A stretch of 64,000 nt of DNA from Macrocystis pyrifera (lineage: Eukaryota; Sar; Phaeophyceae; Laminariales; Laminariaceae). A model generated the notes under the pieces. It was not told where the DNA came from. It saw nothing but the letters and a program-made list of their open reading frames with translations, and searched no databases. Both the position numbers and the translations under genes were made by a program. The stretch lies in the NCBI GenBank assembly GCA_031763025.1, contig JASSKH010000026.1, forward strand, positions 1,302,001 to 1,366,000, in the 5' to 3' direction. Below, in pieces: positions 50,501-62,100 of the stretch; positions within the stretch are counted from its first letter, which is position 1, and the number at the start of each line of letters is the position of its first letter.

Positions 50501-53500
50501 TGCGGTGGTGGCGCGTCCAACGGTGACGCCCCGGGATCAAACTTGAAATTAAACTGAGAACGAACTTCCGACCTCGTTCTCGAAGGCATCATCCTGAATT
50601 TTCCTCAAACTTTGTTGGCTTTAGCTCGAACGCAGGGAAACAAAGGCCCAAGAACGTAGGGGCTGGTGTTGTGGTTCGCCTGCTGGCTGTTTCGGGGGGT
50701 CTGTGCGGCTGTGTTGCCGTGCTAACTGTGGGTTGGATGCGGTGTACGGCGGTCCTGATGCGATATTTTGACGTGGTTGCTGACCAGCAGGACGCGTTGA
50801 ATTTTTGTTCGTGTTTTCGATTTACTTTTCGATTTCCAGCCGTCAATTTTTTATTTTGACATTGGGTTCTGAAGCGTTCAATTTCTCGCCACCTAAAAAA
50901 ACGAAGGGGAACATGTTTGGACCAGGGACCAATCAGCGCCTTGTTTAGTATTTGTTATCATTTCGATTTTCGATTCTGTTTGGACACGCCCCAAGACCAG
51001 TTCTCATGCAGTCGGAAAGATGGATTGAAAAAGCTGGTTTCCGATCGGAGACACAAATTGGCATTCTTATGCAGTTGAAAAAAGCGCCTTTTCAATCCAA
51101 GATTTTTCGATATGATTTCCAACTGGACCAGACAGTCGAAAAAAATGAGATTTTCGATCCAACACGCCAGTCGGATTCATGCATCGGAAAAGTTAGAAAG
51201 TCCCGCCGCATACTTGTACGAGTATCACACGCCCACACAACAACACCACATACGACACGACCCCACACCACAACATAGGCGACGCTGGCTTGGCTACTGT
51301 CACTTCTGCTGCTGCTCAGCGCGAGTCAGCTTGACACATTCTTATCTACGCCCGTCAGCAGCACGTGACAGCACCCGATGGTCGCAGTACGCGGTATCGA
51401 TTACCTTTTGCCAATTGCTGCGTTGGCTGTAGCTGTGGCGACTCTCGAAGAAATCCAGCGCCGCGATGGCCTCGAGGACGAGATGGAGGAGAAAGCCCCG
51501 CGTGTGAAGCTCACACGCTGCTCGAGGAAGAAGCGAGGCATCAACATGTATGTGTGGTTGGGCGCAGCTGCTGGAAGATGAAGACCTTTCTGACCCCACG
51601 AGCATTACGGCGAAGCAGTTTCGAACCGACTTCCGCATGCCCTACCCTTTTTTCTTGGAGCTATTAGTAGTCAATCTATTGAAAGTCACTCCCTTACATC
51701 AAACGTCTCCAGAAAAAAGACACACCGTATAATCGATAGGACGGACGTTAAGAAGGGCAGCTATTCACAATCCAGTCGGAAAAATAACCGGTCGGAAATC
51801 GGCCTTTTCAATCCTAGTTTCCGACTGCATAAGAATTGGCCCAAGGGCCGGTCCTCGCGAGGAAATAAAAATGAAATATAAAAACGAAGATCAGAACTAT
51901 GGAGCACGTGAGTTTATCGGTCCAACTGAAAACAACAAATAAGCAAGAGATCCCGATACCTCCGTTTTCACGTTTCGTTTTTTTTTCAAGGCCCAGAGCA
52001 CATATTTTTTTTCGATATCGGTATTTGAACGAAATATGAGTGACCCAGGGGCGCAGAGGAAAATAGGAGGAGCTCGGAGCGTTGGGATGAGGTTCCGATA
52101 AAGCTTTTACGACCGGTTGACAAGCGTACGATGGCCCAGGTAGTGCATGTGGCTGCCACGCGGCTTGTCTGCTAACGGCGCAACCCTACGAGTATATGGA
52201 TAGGGTATGACCAAGGGGTGCCCTCGCAAGAAGCCGGGGGATCAGGGAGTGGCCGTGGCGGGATGCTTTCCGACATGATTGCCACTCAACATTCAAACGT
52301 CTGCCATCGAACAGCGATGGCCGATACCTGGTACTCAACTTCTAGAACACTCCGGAGGGAGCGAGTTGGACCACGAGAACCGCCTGCTGTGGAGGGTGCC
52401 TCGCGTGTGCAAGTTGTGTCTATCCACCGTCGCTGTTGAGCGCTATCGCCGGGAATCACGTGCTGTGGCGATTGAGTCATTCTGAAAAAAATGCAACGCG
52501 TATAATTCGACTCGGCTTCTTTTTTTTTTTTTTTTTCGTTTTTTTTTCTCGTTAGAAATCAACCTGCTTTTTTTCTATAAGAAGCGAAAGTCGGTTCGTT
52601 TTTTTTTTTCGTTTTTTGTTTCGGTTTTGCTCGTCAGGACCAGCCCTAAGGAAAACAGACCACCCCACCCGCCCAACTACCTATTGACGCGGGAACATAC
52701 AGCGCATCAATGGTCGGTGTAGTTTAGTTTGATTTTACCTCTATTTTACTGTTTGCCGAGGTGATTACTCTCTGATAGTTGCATGCCGCGTTGAGATAGA
52801 TGTGGAATCAACGCGGGGGTAATAACCTTGCTTGGGTGGAGTCTCGAGCCGTGGCTGAGAGGCGTCAGATCATTTCAATCCAATGTTTTTTCATATAGAG
52901 TAGAGGCGAAGCGATTCTCGTCATTCTTGGGCACAGCAGCCTTCCATTAGTCCTATGTATGCCCCATTGTCAGTTGATGTTTTCGGTACTTTTGCCTGGA
53001 TGTCAATGTGATTCATGCCCTGCTGCGATCTAGACTGCTGTGTACCAGGTGTAGATTAGAGTTGAACCCCGTTCGTCTACTATCCGGCTGCCCGACGGGT
53101 ATTGCCCGGACCTGTCACTACCCGTTCGGGCACGGGTAGGATCTGTTACCCGGCGGGTACTTGGATCCGATACCTGGGTATCCGGTGATTTACCTGTCCC
53201 CGGTGAGATATCCCTCACCACACCTCCCAGAAACCCTCTAAACGATCTCAGAATCAGTAACCTTTACCGTGTTCTCGACCCACCAATCGCACACCAGATA
53301 AGGTACCAAATATACAGGTTCCCCTTCGGGATGTAGTTGCCTTGGGATCCCGGGGGCGTCGCGAGTCGAACAGGGAGCAACAGCATCATCATAGTCAGCC
53401 GTCCACGGCTGCTAGTGTTGTGTATACAGTGACTGCGCTGTTACTTTGAAATCCCGAGGAAGGGTGCATTCATATCGTCGTCCTTCCCCCCAGCATACTA

Positions 53501-56500
53501 TTAACTGGACCTGAGAAGACGTGTGTCCACACGGCACACACCCACACACCGTGCGCGGCTGTCGCATAAGGAAGAGCTTGATGTACGACTGCTGCTGTCC
53601 CGTGGCTGCCACATAGTGGAGAGCTTCAGGGACAGTGTATTCAGACATGACACTGCAGCAGCAGCCAGCAGCAAGCAGAGAAAAGTATTATATTGTGGGG
53701 TTTCCACTGTCCTGCTTGGGTGTGGGTGGGCGAAACCCCTCCCCGCAATTACTTGCAAGGTTTCGCGACTTTGAACTTTAAACGCCGAGCGCATGCCCTA
53801 CCGAGCCCGGCCGGGAGCCATACTTGCGCCGCGATCTACACGCAAGCCCCCTGCGTGCCCGACCAGGCTACGCACATACCCCGTGGGATATGGCCATGGT
53901 TAGGCTACGTGCCCGTTGCTAGTTGTGCTACGTGCCTGGTGCAAGGTGTACAGCAGAACTCGGGGTTGTGGGGTTTCCATGGACCTGCTTGACTCTAGCA
54001 GGTCGAAGTGAATCCCCAGGGTTACTTGCCAAATTTCACGACCTTGAACACTGAGAGCACGGGCCACGGAGCCTGGCCAAGACCCACACTTGCGCCGTTG
54101 TGTACACGCGAGCCGCCTACGTGCCCCGCAGCCGAAAGCGGGAGGAAGAACCCGCGACCGGAGGAGAAAAGCAGAAGTATGCCGGAAAAATAGTCAATTT
54201 GGTACATAGCAGTATTACACTTTATAGAGGTTTTTAGGTTTTTGCGTATGCCTGGTATATTTGTTTATAACTCACGAGAGGGCGTCGATTGAGGTGGTCC
54301 GCACTTTTTTCTGAGATTTTTCGAAACGTGCGTCGAAGCCGCGCTCGGGTTGGAGCATTAGCCTGGGTTAGTGTTAGGTTGGTTCGATGTCATCTTGTGA
54401 TTTGTAAAAAAATGCACGCTAAAGCACAAAAACCAGCCTAAAAAACCCTGTGAAGCGTGATGTATTTGGTGCTTTATCTGGTACGATTTGTGGGCTGACA
54501 TTGGTTCAGGCGCCTCGAAAATGCTGTCAGGGTATCCAACACGCACACCTCTAGGAGGTATGGTGAGGAATATCACACTTGGGACTCGTAAATCACCGGG
54601 TATCTGGTTACCCGAGTTCAGATGCACTGCTTGCGCATGTTGGACACCTTGGTTGCTTTTTCTGAGATCTTACATAGGGTTTCAACAGCAGCATTTCTGT
54701 AGGAGTATTGTGAGAGATATCGCACCGGGGACACGTAAACCACCTGACCCGTGTACCCGGCGGATAACACGTCCTACCAGTAGATTGGATACCGTAAAGG
54801 ACACCTACTATTAAGAAAACGAGCAATAAGAAAACAGGGTGAGTTTTTCTGGAAACTAGGAAATTCGGGAGTCGTTATGCTCAAGTTAGTGTAGACCGCA
54901 CGCATTCTCGAATACGAAATCCAGCCTACTGTAAATCAGATTTCCTGTTTCTTATTAGGTCTCCCGTACAGTATGACGCATTGATATTACGTATCGTACT
55001 TATCATCATAACATACGCCCTAGAAAGACGACATATTACATGACAGAAACCGTTTCAAAATAATTATTTCTGGGAGGAGAGGAGAGGGCGAACACTAAAC
55101 ACGTGAAGATCTTCTCGTCATCACCCCAAGAGCAATACCGTTTCCTGCACGTATTTTTTTTCTTTTTTTCTCCCTTTTCTGTATGCATGTCCGCTTTAAT
55201 GTCCGTAAACAGCTCTGTATCTTGGCCGGGTACCCGGGTATCCGCACTACCCGGGTATGTGTGTCTGAAGAAACGGGTACCCGGTCACGGGTAAGGGTAA
55301 TAAATATGAGATAGTCCGGGTACCCGACAGGGTACAACTCTAGTATAGATATACTATTATTATTAATAGTAGGCAGATATATCCCTGGTTGTGCTGTATC
55401 GGCCCCCTGACAAAAACTCTGCCTCTAGCGTGATGAAAAACAATGAAGAAAACGTTCAGCCCGCTGGGCGCCCCTCCGTTTTACGACAACCCCTTGTAGA
55501 TGCCGGCTTCCGGCGGCTCTTCAAGTTTACGTGGGCGAGGCCCTCGACAAGCAGTGGCTGGATGCTGAACATGTTGAGTTGTGGGCGACCATCGCGCTGA
55601 CGGCATCCCAAAGCACGAGTTTGATCTCGTAGTGGGTCGGCTAAGATGCGAGAATGATCGACATGGGCGTCGACTACAGGTGTCTTTTTGAGAGTGCTGG
55701 GCTGGCAAAGACAGCGGGCGGCAGCGATGACAAACTCGCCGAAGTAGAAGGCGTGTATTTTACTGTAGGTCGGGTACGCCTTTATGGGCGTGAACACCGT
55801 GCCGGAGTCGCTGGAGGACGTACTTCCGGTCCCACCTCCTCCGGCCAGCATGGTACACCAGGAACGTTTTTGAGACGACTGGGCTGACCAAGACCGCGGG
55901 GGGCAGCGATGACAACCTCTCCAACCTTGAAGCCGGATATTCCTTCACGTGGCGTGACACCGTGCCGGAGTCGCTGGAAGACGTACTCCCGGTCTCGCGT
56001 GCTCCGGCCGACAACGAACACCCGCCGGGCTCAAACGACAAGGATGACGATACGGACAGGGACGGGGGCGGGAGCGGTAGTGGCGGGAGCGGTAGTGGCG
56101 GGAAAGACGCCCTGGCTGTAATGTGGTGTATTATGAATGTAAACGATGACCTCGCTGAAGACGAGGATCCCCTGCCGCTCGAAGTCCCGACGCGGCACGT
56201 CCTCGAAAGCTCGACACCCGCCGCACCCACCGCAACACTCTTTAAGGGGCATATATTGCTGCGGTTGGGTATCGGGTGGCGCAAGGGGCCCATCACGCAA
56301 CAGGCTGATTCACCACATTTACGTACGTAGAGAGCATTTAAGTACGACTGCAATGTGAACCTTTTATTGACGAAGAACGCTGTAGACGATGTGGATCCTG
56401 GGCGTTACTGCTCTCCGAACGCCGCGGGATCTGACGAGGAGAGCAAGGAAGAAGGGGAAGACCACGAGGAAGAGGAGGGGGGCGAGGAGGAGCAGGAGGA

Positions 56501-58740
56501 CGGCGATGTGGCACACATGGGGGGGGAACAACCACAAGCGTATCGTTTTCGGGCGAGGGGGTGGCTTCAACCGTTTTGTCTTGTGGTGGCCGGCCTTGCA
56601 TGCCGAGCGTGGGCCTATTGGACCAGTGGATTGTGAAAGTGCAATAGCTTGGTGGGGGCGAGGGGTTAATTTTGTCCAAGATCGACTGTGTACACTGTTG
56701 TCCTGCACAGCAGTGTGGATTGAGTACGTATATTGTTTCAAGAAAAGATACTTCCAGTGCTTTCGGAAGTACATGCGCACGGGTGGGTTGCAGGTTTTCG
56801 GCGCGGCCGTTTCATGTGCCTGGCGCCTTGTATCGGCTGTTCCTGCAAAATCGATTTCAATCCGCCAACTAGGTTCAGCGCGTGCACTTCAATTCCGTCA
56901 ACGGCATAGACGGATAGACGATGTTAACAATCCTCCGTTTTTTTTCTCCATTGCCGCCGTGTCTTGTCACGTTTTGGCTCTTTCGTTTGTCTTCGTACAG
57001 CCCTGGCGTGCTCCAAGCAGCAGCAAACGAGTTCGTCAGCACAAGAAGTCAAGGAGGAGCCGGACGACACTGCGCTCCGCCCAACGGAAGCAGAGGTTCC
57101 GTTGTTGGAATCCCTTCGTGCGCATGGGGTGCCCACGGACGATGCGGTTCAGAGTCTAAGGCGGAAAGGTCATAATTTCACAGCAGCCCTCAAGTACGCG
57201 TTGGACATGATGACCGCCCGAAACGAGAGCCGGCAGGAGGATATGGTCCGCCTCGAGTCCGAGAAGGAGAAGGATAGGGTTGCGGACGAGCAGCGGCTCG
57301 AGGAAAAGACCCTCACTGTGCTAGGTGACATCCAACCTCAATTCCAAGAGGTAAGACTGTGCATGTTCACATCCTTGTGTTGATCCATTCTTGAAAGCAG
57401 ATACTTCGTCCATATGCAGATGGCACGTCTGCTGGCTAAAAACCGACCAATTGTGCATTACTGCCTCAACTCAACGGGAAGTACGTGTTGTACCTCGCGA
57501 AGCCATTTCCATTTCTATCTTCCCTATGTAGTTGATTGTAACCACGTGCTCGCGACTGTGTTTTCTTCGTATGCGATGGTCAAGTGCTGATACCGCGCCT
57601 CATTTACACAGAGTGGGTCCTACACCTCGTGCTTGACAATGCCAGCTTCGCCATCCCCATGTTTTTCAGACATGTATTTTGACTGCGATGGTGCGGTCGT
57701 TGTTTTCTTTGTCACGGTGGGTTATTGATGACTCGAACCAGACGTCTCAACATTGACGCCGCCGCCTCGTCCTTCTCCTCTGCCCCAGTCGCTGCTGCTC
57801 AACGAAGAAGAGGGGTGCCCAGCTTTTCGAGAAACCGTGCAACGAGTGTGCTCTGAAGATGAAATTTGCACCCCAGCGTTATGCACGTTTCGCGAAAAAG
57901 CTGTCAACCTCTTGTTTCTAGAGCGAGACGCCTTTCGACATTACCGCGAAAATCATCCTCAAGTGAGTGGCGCCTTGGGGCGAAAGTTTTCGGAGAGGAA
58001 TCGCTTGTTTGTTTGTGGCTTCCTGTCAACTAAAGGTGGCCGGCAGCGGCTACGTACATATAAACATACAACGACTTCGCGTACTTTTTTCACTTGGGAC
58101 GTGATTTTGCCGAAAGGCACGCTTACATCGTTTTTCTCGTCATGGTAAACCTTGCTCTCCGCAGTCTCGGGTCGAATTTAGTTTCGATTCGAGCGCGTTT
58201 GTTGTTCAGCGTGGGATCTCAGTCCGGCGTGTCGTAGACACTTCATTTTAACATGTTGATAAATGTGACCACTATATTTTCCGGCTATCACAGGTGCGAA
58301 GATATTTCCGGGAGCTTATCGAACGGTTGCAAAATTCTGTTGCAGACTGGAAAACGGAGGCTAGCAATACCGTCGGAGGGGGGGAGGCTTCAGACAGGAC
58401 ATGTGCTGGGAAGAACCCCAGAATTGCAGAGTCGGCGAGTACGCCAGATTTCGCCGAAAGAGGACAGGGAAGCGATTGCGGGAGAAGAGACAACCACGCG
58501 GTTTTAGATGCAGAGACCGAAGGGTTGACAGCTCGCGTGACAAAAGAAGTGGAAGCTTTACAACAGATTCTGTACATGTTCCCGTCGACGCCGGGCGGTG
58601 TGCCTGACGCCTTTTTGGAGCGGTCTAAGCATGCTGCGACGTTGACGGCGGACGGTGTAGAAGAGTTGCTCCATCCGAGTTCTGCAACTGATCGTTCGGG
58701 TCGAAGCGAGGACCGCGTTGTAATCACCGTTGACGATTGA
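44595..58740 (+). CDS. UBA-domain nuclear-type protein, otherwise unrecognised, with an 11.9-kb intron
   Basis: Exons 44595-45108, 57001-57350, 57420-57480, 57612-57673, 57789-57962 and 58294-58740 join in phase to about 535 aa. The N-terminus MPKRKADEDKRTQ is basic and NLS-like; the rest of exon 1 is Pro/Ser-rich and disordered, with an acidic patch (NDDEDSDF). Exon 2 contains EVKEEPDD, then a UBA-like three-helix unit (LLESLRAHGVPTDDAVQSLR, HNFTAALKYALDMM), followed by a charged coiled-coil-like stretch. Later exons (ARLLAKNRPIVHYCLNSTG, LVLDNASFAIPMFFRH, FREKAVNLLFLERDAFRHY) look like a helical domain I cannot name. The UBA suggests ubiquitin binding; the rest of the function is unknown. 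Intron 1 (45109-57000) is crowded with transposons; GTGAGA...TACAG borders and phase 1 agree. The start may instead be the in-frame ATG at 44436. Confidence 0.65.
45639..46458. mobile_element. Small GTTTGTCCCCAAAACGG inverted-repeat element split by a PIF-like MITE
   Basis: GTTTGTCCCCAAAACGGGAC at 45639-45658 is inverted at about 46438-46458 (GTCCTGTTTTGGGGACAAAC, one mismatch). The TAA-flanked element 45666-46417 lies between the arms, so it inserted into this older short hairpin. Confidence 0.55.
45666..46417. mobile_element. PIF/Harbinger-like MITE, copy 1 (752 bp)
   Basis: TIRs GGGCCGTTCCTAACGAAC and GTTCGTTAGGAGTGGCCC, followed inward by repeated ATCACGATTCGTGAT. Flanked by TAA on both sides (45663-45665, 46418-46420). 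Non-coding. Related to the copy at 46485-50124. Confidence 0.8.
46616..49502. mobile_element. Mutator-like (MULE-type) non-autonomous element, 2.89 kb
   Basis: Ends GGGTAATGCTATTTGCGACA and complement. A 9-bp target duplication is visible: TTTTCAAAT at 46607-46615 and TTTCCAAAT at 49503-49511 (one mismatch). The uninterrupted relative at 45666-46417 has TTTTCAAAT once, confirming the insertion point. Both TIRs are long (about 630 bp left, 790 bp right) and are arrays of a 170-200-bp unit containing GTCGCAAATA, CGGGCCAGTACTCGAGGAG and CTCCGGATCGGCAAAGC. The core, 47250-48700, is unique sequence with no transposase that I can recognise. Confidence 0.75.
48096..48510 (-). other. Possible captured coding fragment in the core of the Mutator-like element
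   Basis: Two overlapping frames on this strand carry peptide-like text: NNLLELRDVGESSIVVGVLS at the right end and AAYIELMQSAVGFYCNLYV with NPFTNYVLRMCPKLEY before a stop at 48096. I do not recognise the source gene. It may be a transduplicated host exon, as MULEs often carry, or chance. Confidence 0.25.
50242..50991. mobile_element. PIF-like MITE with GGGYGTGTCCAAACAGAATC ends
   Basis: TIRs: GGGTGTGTCCAAACAGAATC at the left and its near-complement ending GGACACGCCC at the right. Flanks are TAA (50239-50241) and CAA (50992-50994). A second internal copy of the TIR core (GTCCAAACAGAATCGAAAAG) begins near 50314. No coding region recognised. Confidence 0.7.
50995..51841 (+). mobile_element. PIF/Harbinger element with N-terminal transposase fragment
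   Basis: Ends pair as CAGTTCTCATGCAGTCGGAAA at the left (starting 50998) against GGCCAATTCTTATGCAGTCG read from the right end; flanked by CAA (50992-50994, 51842-51844). Inside, 51378-51732 holds a Harbinger-type transposase N-terminus in two frames: GINMYVWLGA, then WAQLLEDEDLSDPTSITAKQ and FRTDFRMPYPFFLELL. The frame changes once around 51550-51560. The DDE catalytic part is missing, so the copy cannot act by itself. Confidence 0.7.
51845..52646. mobile_element. Third abutting PIF-like MITE
   Basis: TIRs GGGCCGGTCCTCGCGAG and, inverted, CTCGTCAGGACCAGCCC; flanked by CAA (51842-51844) and TAA (52647-52649). The right part is rich in T tracts. Non-coding. Confidence 0.6.
53694..54135. repeat. 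Diverged ~180-bp direct duplication
   Basis: GTGGGGTTTCCA...CCTGCTTG...AC.CAAGGTTTCGCGACTTTGAAC at 53694 onward recurs at about 53966 onward with ATTTCACGACCTTGAACAC. Both end in CACTTGCGCCG...TACACGC...CCGC/CTGCGTGCCC. Confidence 0.55.
54812..54962. repeat. ~150-bp MITE-like repeat, copy 2
   Basis: Starts TTAAGAAAACG and ends GTTTCTTATTA; matches the copy at 9373-9530. Confidence 0.45.
55687..56330 (+). other. Unrecognised coding-like fragment with an internal ~175-bp duplication
   Basis: Two tandem units (55687-55857 and 55868-56015) encode related peptides: AKTAGGSDDKL and TKTAGGSDDNL, then VPESLEDVLPV. Their frames are not continuous. The second unit runs on into an acidic, Gly/Ser-rich stretch and HILLRLGIGWRKGPI. 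An acidic run (EEEEGGEEEQEDG) follows at about 56465-56510. I cannot assign a family. It lies in the giant intron and may be a transposon-borne gene remnant. Confidence 0.35.
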
Positions 58741-59110
58741 CCGACGCCTGGTCTCCCCGACAAGGAGACCCTTCCCGTTGTTCTGTGGTCCAACGTACGT
58801 GTACGATCTGCTGGTATTTTCCGGTGCATGCGTGGCGATCGGTACGCCGGCCGCGGTTATTATGGGTCGATATAATTTGTATCATTGCTACCTTGCATTT
58901 GTCTTCAACGGAGAAACTATGGCAGCCTGTGGTGCTGCAATGCCAAAACGCCGCGAAAAAAGCCAGCCCTGGGCGTCTGTAACAACGAAAAACGTCCAAA
59001 CCGACTTTGTAAAAAAAAAAACAGCAACTCTTGAGGCACCACACAGATCGATCAGGCGGTCTCGTATCTATCACCTGTAAACAAATTTGATTTGCGTAAT
59101 CCGTACTTGG
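58741..59110. other. Convergent intergenic region, no gene seen
   Basis: 370 bp between the stop codons of the UBA gene and the amine oxidase gene; presumably their 3' UTRs. Confidence 0.5.
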
Positions 59111-62100
59111 CTACATTGACGGCATTCGCTGACTGCCTGGCTCTACTTCATCTACAGTACCACTCTGCTTGGGTCTCTTCGCTGACCCACCCCCTCGGCC
59201 GGCGTATTGGTTATCGTGCTCTTGGTCGCGGGAGGTCTGAATTGGTCTACCCAAGGGCAGTTGCTGACGTTCGTTCGACATGTTTCGCAGACGGTCGCGC
59301 GCCCCCGCCGATCCGTCTAGTCTGTGCGGCAGACTTCGTAGTGAGCTGGCCCGACTATCTGCCGACGCGGAGCGTCTGCGCCCTCTGTGAGGTACCCCAG
59401 GATCCGGTTCAAGCCTCGGCGATCGTCGGCAATCTGCGCCATTCGATTGCTTGCTGGGCCGTATCCGCATTCTCCCGGGACCCCGCCGGACTCCTGTTCG
59501 GGGCCTTGGTACACTGCGCTTCAGGTCAAACAGGACGGAAGTCTCGTACATTACATCTGGCGAAAAGTCGCTGTTGTCGCGTTTGCCCCGTTGGCCTTTT
59601 CGATGCCACCCAGCGTTGGCGTGAAAGTCCAGTCTTGTTGCCTCGCGTAGACCGGTCAACCAGGCCCCGTGAACGGTGCTCGGGTGGTACCGAGTGGTGG
59701 CTTCGCCAGCGAATAGCATGCGAGGCTGGCCTCTCCGATCGGACACCGGCTCGGCGAGCGCGTCATACTCCTCACCGCTGTTGGAGAAGGCATCACAATG
59801 CATGGAAACCAAAGTATATAGAAGTTGGCGCAGGGTGGATATGAACATATGAGGCGATCGGTTTTTCCTATTTTATGCACGTCCGGCGCGTTCAAGGGCC
59901 CCAAACACAGAACACCTGGTATCGCTAGGCAACGGGACATGCGACTGCTGTACGAGGGGAATTCTTAAGGATCGAAGTCTCCATCATCAATTTGTCCTGT
60001 TGATATCCCTATCGAGCGGAGTACCAATATCAGGCCTACATCCAAAAGGAGGGATGCACACGCTCGACCAAGCTATGCTATATGACGCAGCTTCTTGGCA
60101 AGCTGAGTATCAACCACTGTGATCGAACTCATAGCTGCTGACCTTATAGCCAAAATATCAACATACTAAAGACATGTAATACTTTCCCCATGCCCACACG
60201 TCGTACCATGTTGGCTTCAGAAGCACACGTGCAGTCAGTATGTACTACTGTAGTACTATGTATACCTCTCTGTACCGCCTAACGAACATGGTCTGACCTG
60301 CATCCTGGTGGGATGAAGGAGAAGCTTCCCCGTGAGAACCGGTCTGTTTTCCATCGAGTCACTTGAGATGCTATCGGGTCGGGGGCTCCGGGGTGAATCG
60401 TCCTGATCACAGCCATTGCCCGCCGCACGATCCCTGCATCGCCTAGTCGCTCTACTAGCACCGCGAAAGGCCCGCCAGTCATAGCCACCAGGATGGGACG
60501 CTTCGTTGCTCGGCTCATATCCATGAACAGGAGCCACTTTCGTCGGTCTTTCCCAGCGTGTCCCAGGAAATCGACTTCGTCCCAGAAAACGCTCGAAAAG
60601 TGCAGGACAACTTTGTTCAGGGTTCCCATGCCCATGCTGCGGATGGCTGCCAGCTTGGCATTCGAAAGAGCGGGAATGAAGCTCACCTGCAGGCGGAGGA
60701 TAACACCGTTGACATTGCCGTTGACGAAAGATGATGCATCAGGAAGGACATCGAACAACAACCGGCAAACGGCCTCTACTGACATACCTGATACGATGTA
60801 CTGTTCAATACCTGGAAGGTAAATTCTACAATGGTAGATGAGCCGAACGTGCCACACTCTTGACCTATAAGAAGGCACGAGTACCGTGTTACATGCAGGA
60901 CAATACACTAATGACAATCACCCATTCGGACATATTTCCAAGATCAATTTCTCCACAACGGGCAGAGTTCAAACGCCGAGCGATGCGTTTATAAAAAAAT
61001 CTCGACATGGTCTTTGGAAACCGCCAGTTTTCAAATTTTTGTGTCCGTGCCTCCATTTTTTTGGCAAATATTGGTTCTGAAATCCAGCCCAGGGTGTGCG
61101 ATATATCGTTTTACCGTATACGGTATAAACCCAACAAAAGGCATTCAGTGAGCACAGGCATCATTTTGACGCCCCTGATGTAGAGGAAGGCTGTTGTGCA
61201 AGGATGCTGACATGCTGGCCCCATCTAACAAGGGTGACTGACATATGAGTGCACAGTGTTCGCTGTAACTCACCAACCGGGACTTGAGGACCCCCAGCGG
61301 TAGTGTAACAACGACGTATCCGGCTCGCATCGACGTCGTCTTTCCCCCGCTTTTGACCACAACCTCCACGTTCGCCTGCGCGTCGTCGACGCGGATCATC
61401 CTGACTTCCGTATTGAGCTGGATGTCAAGCGTCGCCGCCACTCTCGAAGATAGCGCGGCGTACCCCTCCTTGATGATACAGTGGTCTCCCTCGAAGTCAT
61501 ACACGTCGTCCTGGTTCCAGTGAAGGTGATCGAGCTCGTCCAAGTCCTTCCAAGAGGAATGAGCGGATCGACAGAATGCATTGGAAACAGCGCGTGTTTA
61601 GGCACGTGGAGCGGCAACAAGCGAGGACCCTTTCTCATGGCGCTGAGGGGGTCGCTATCATCACAAGGTACTTACATACAACGTCTGGTAAATCTCTCAC
61701 AGCAAGCCTGTAAAGCCTGTTCCTGTTGCTGAACACGGCGGTAGGAAAAGGTGGCGTGTAGTGCATTAGATTGCTCGCCAAGGACAGAAGAATTTAGTTG
61801 CTACAAGACGTTTGGTCCAAAGCTTTAGCATATCCTATGGTACAAAAAACGATCCGGCCGTTAGCCTGTCTCGATCTTGCAATATTTGTCAATCGACACT
61901 GGCAGTCAATGATTTGGCGGGTAAAATGGCTGGTGAATAGTACCGCAGGTCCGAATTAAGCGACAGACATCCACCTTAATGGCGTGTTTCAATGATCATG
62001 CTTGACTTTCCTCCATTGCTATTTGTCCGTACATAATCGTACATATGAAATATTTACTATTACGGAGGGCCATAGTAAATAGGACCTACGGTATACACAA

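Larger units (their letters stand above)
53045..55345. repeat. Several related CGGGTACCCG-rich repeats
   Basis: Blocks at about 53045-53230, 54530-54790 and 55215-55345 share TACCCG/CGGGTA palindromes. The first two also share CTCACCA...CACACCTC or a similar GTGAGRGATATCRCACYGGG stretch. The outer ends carry inverted GAGTTG(A/T)ACCC, which suggests one or more decayed non-autonomous elements. Confidence 0.4.
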
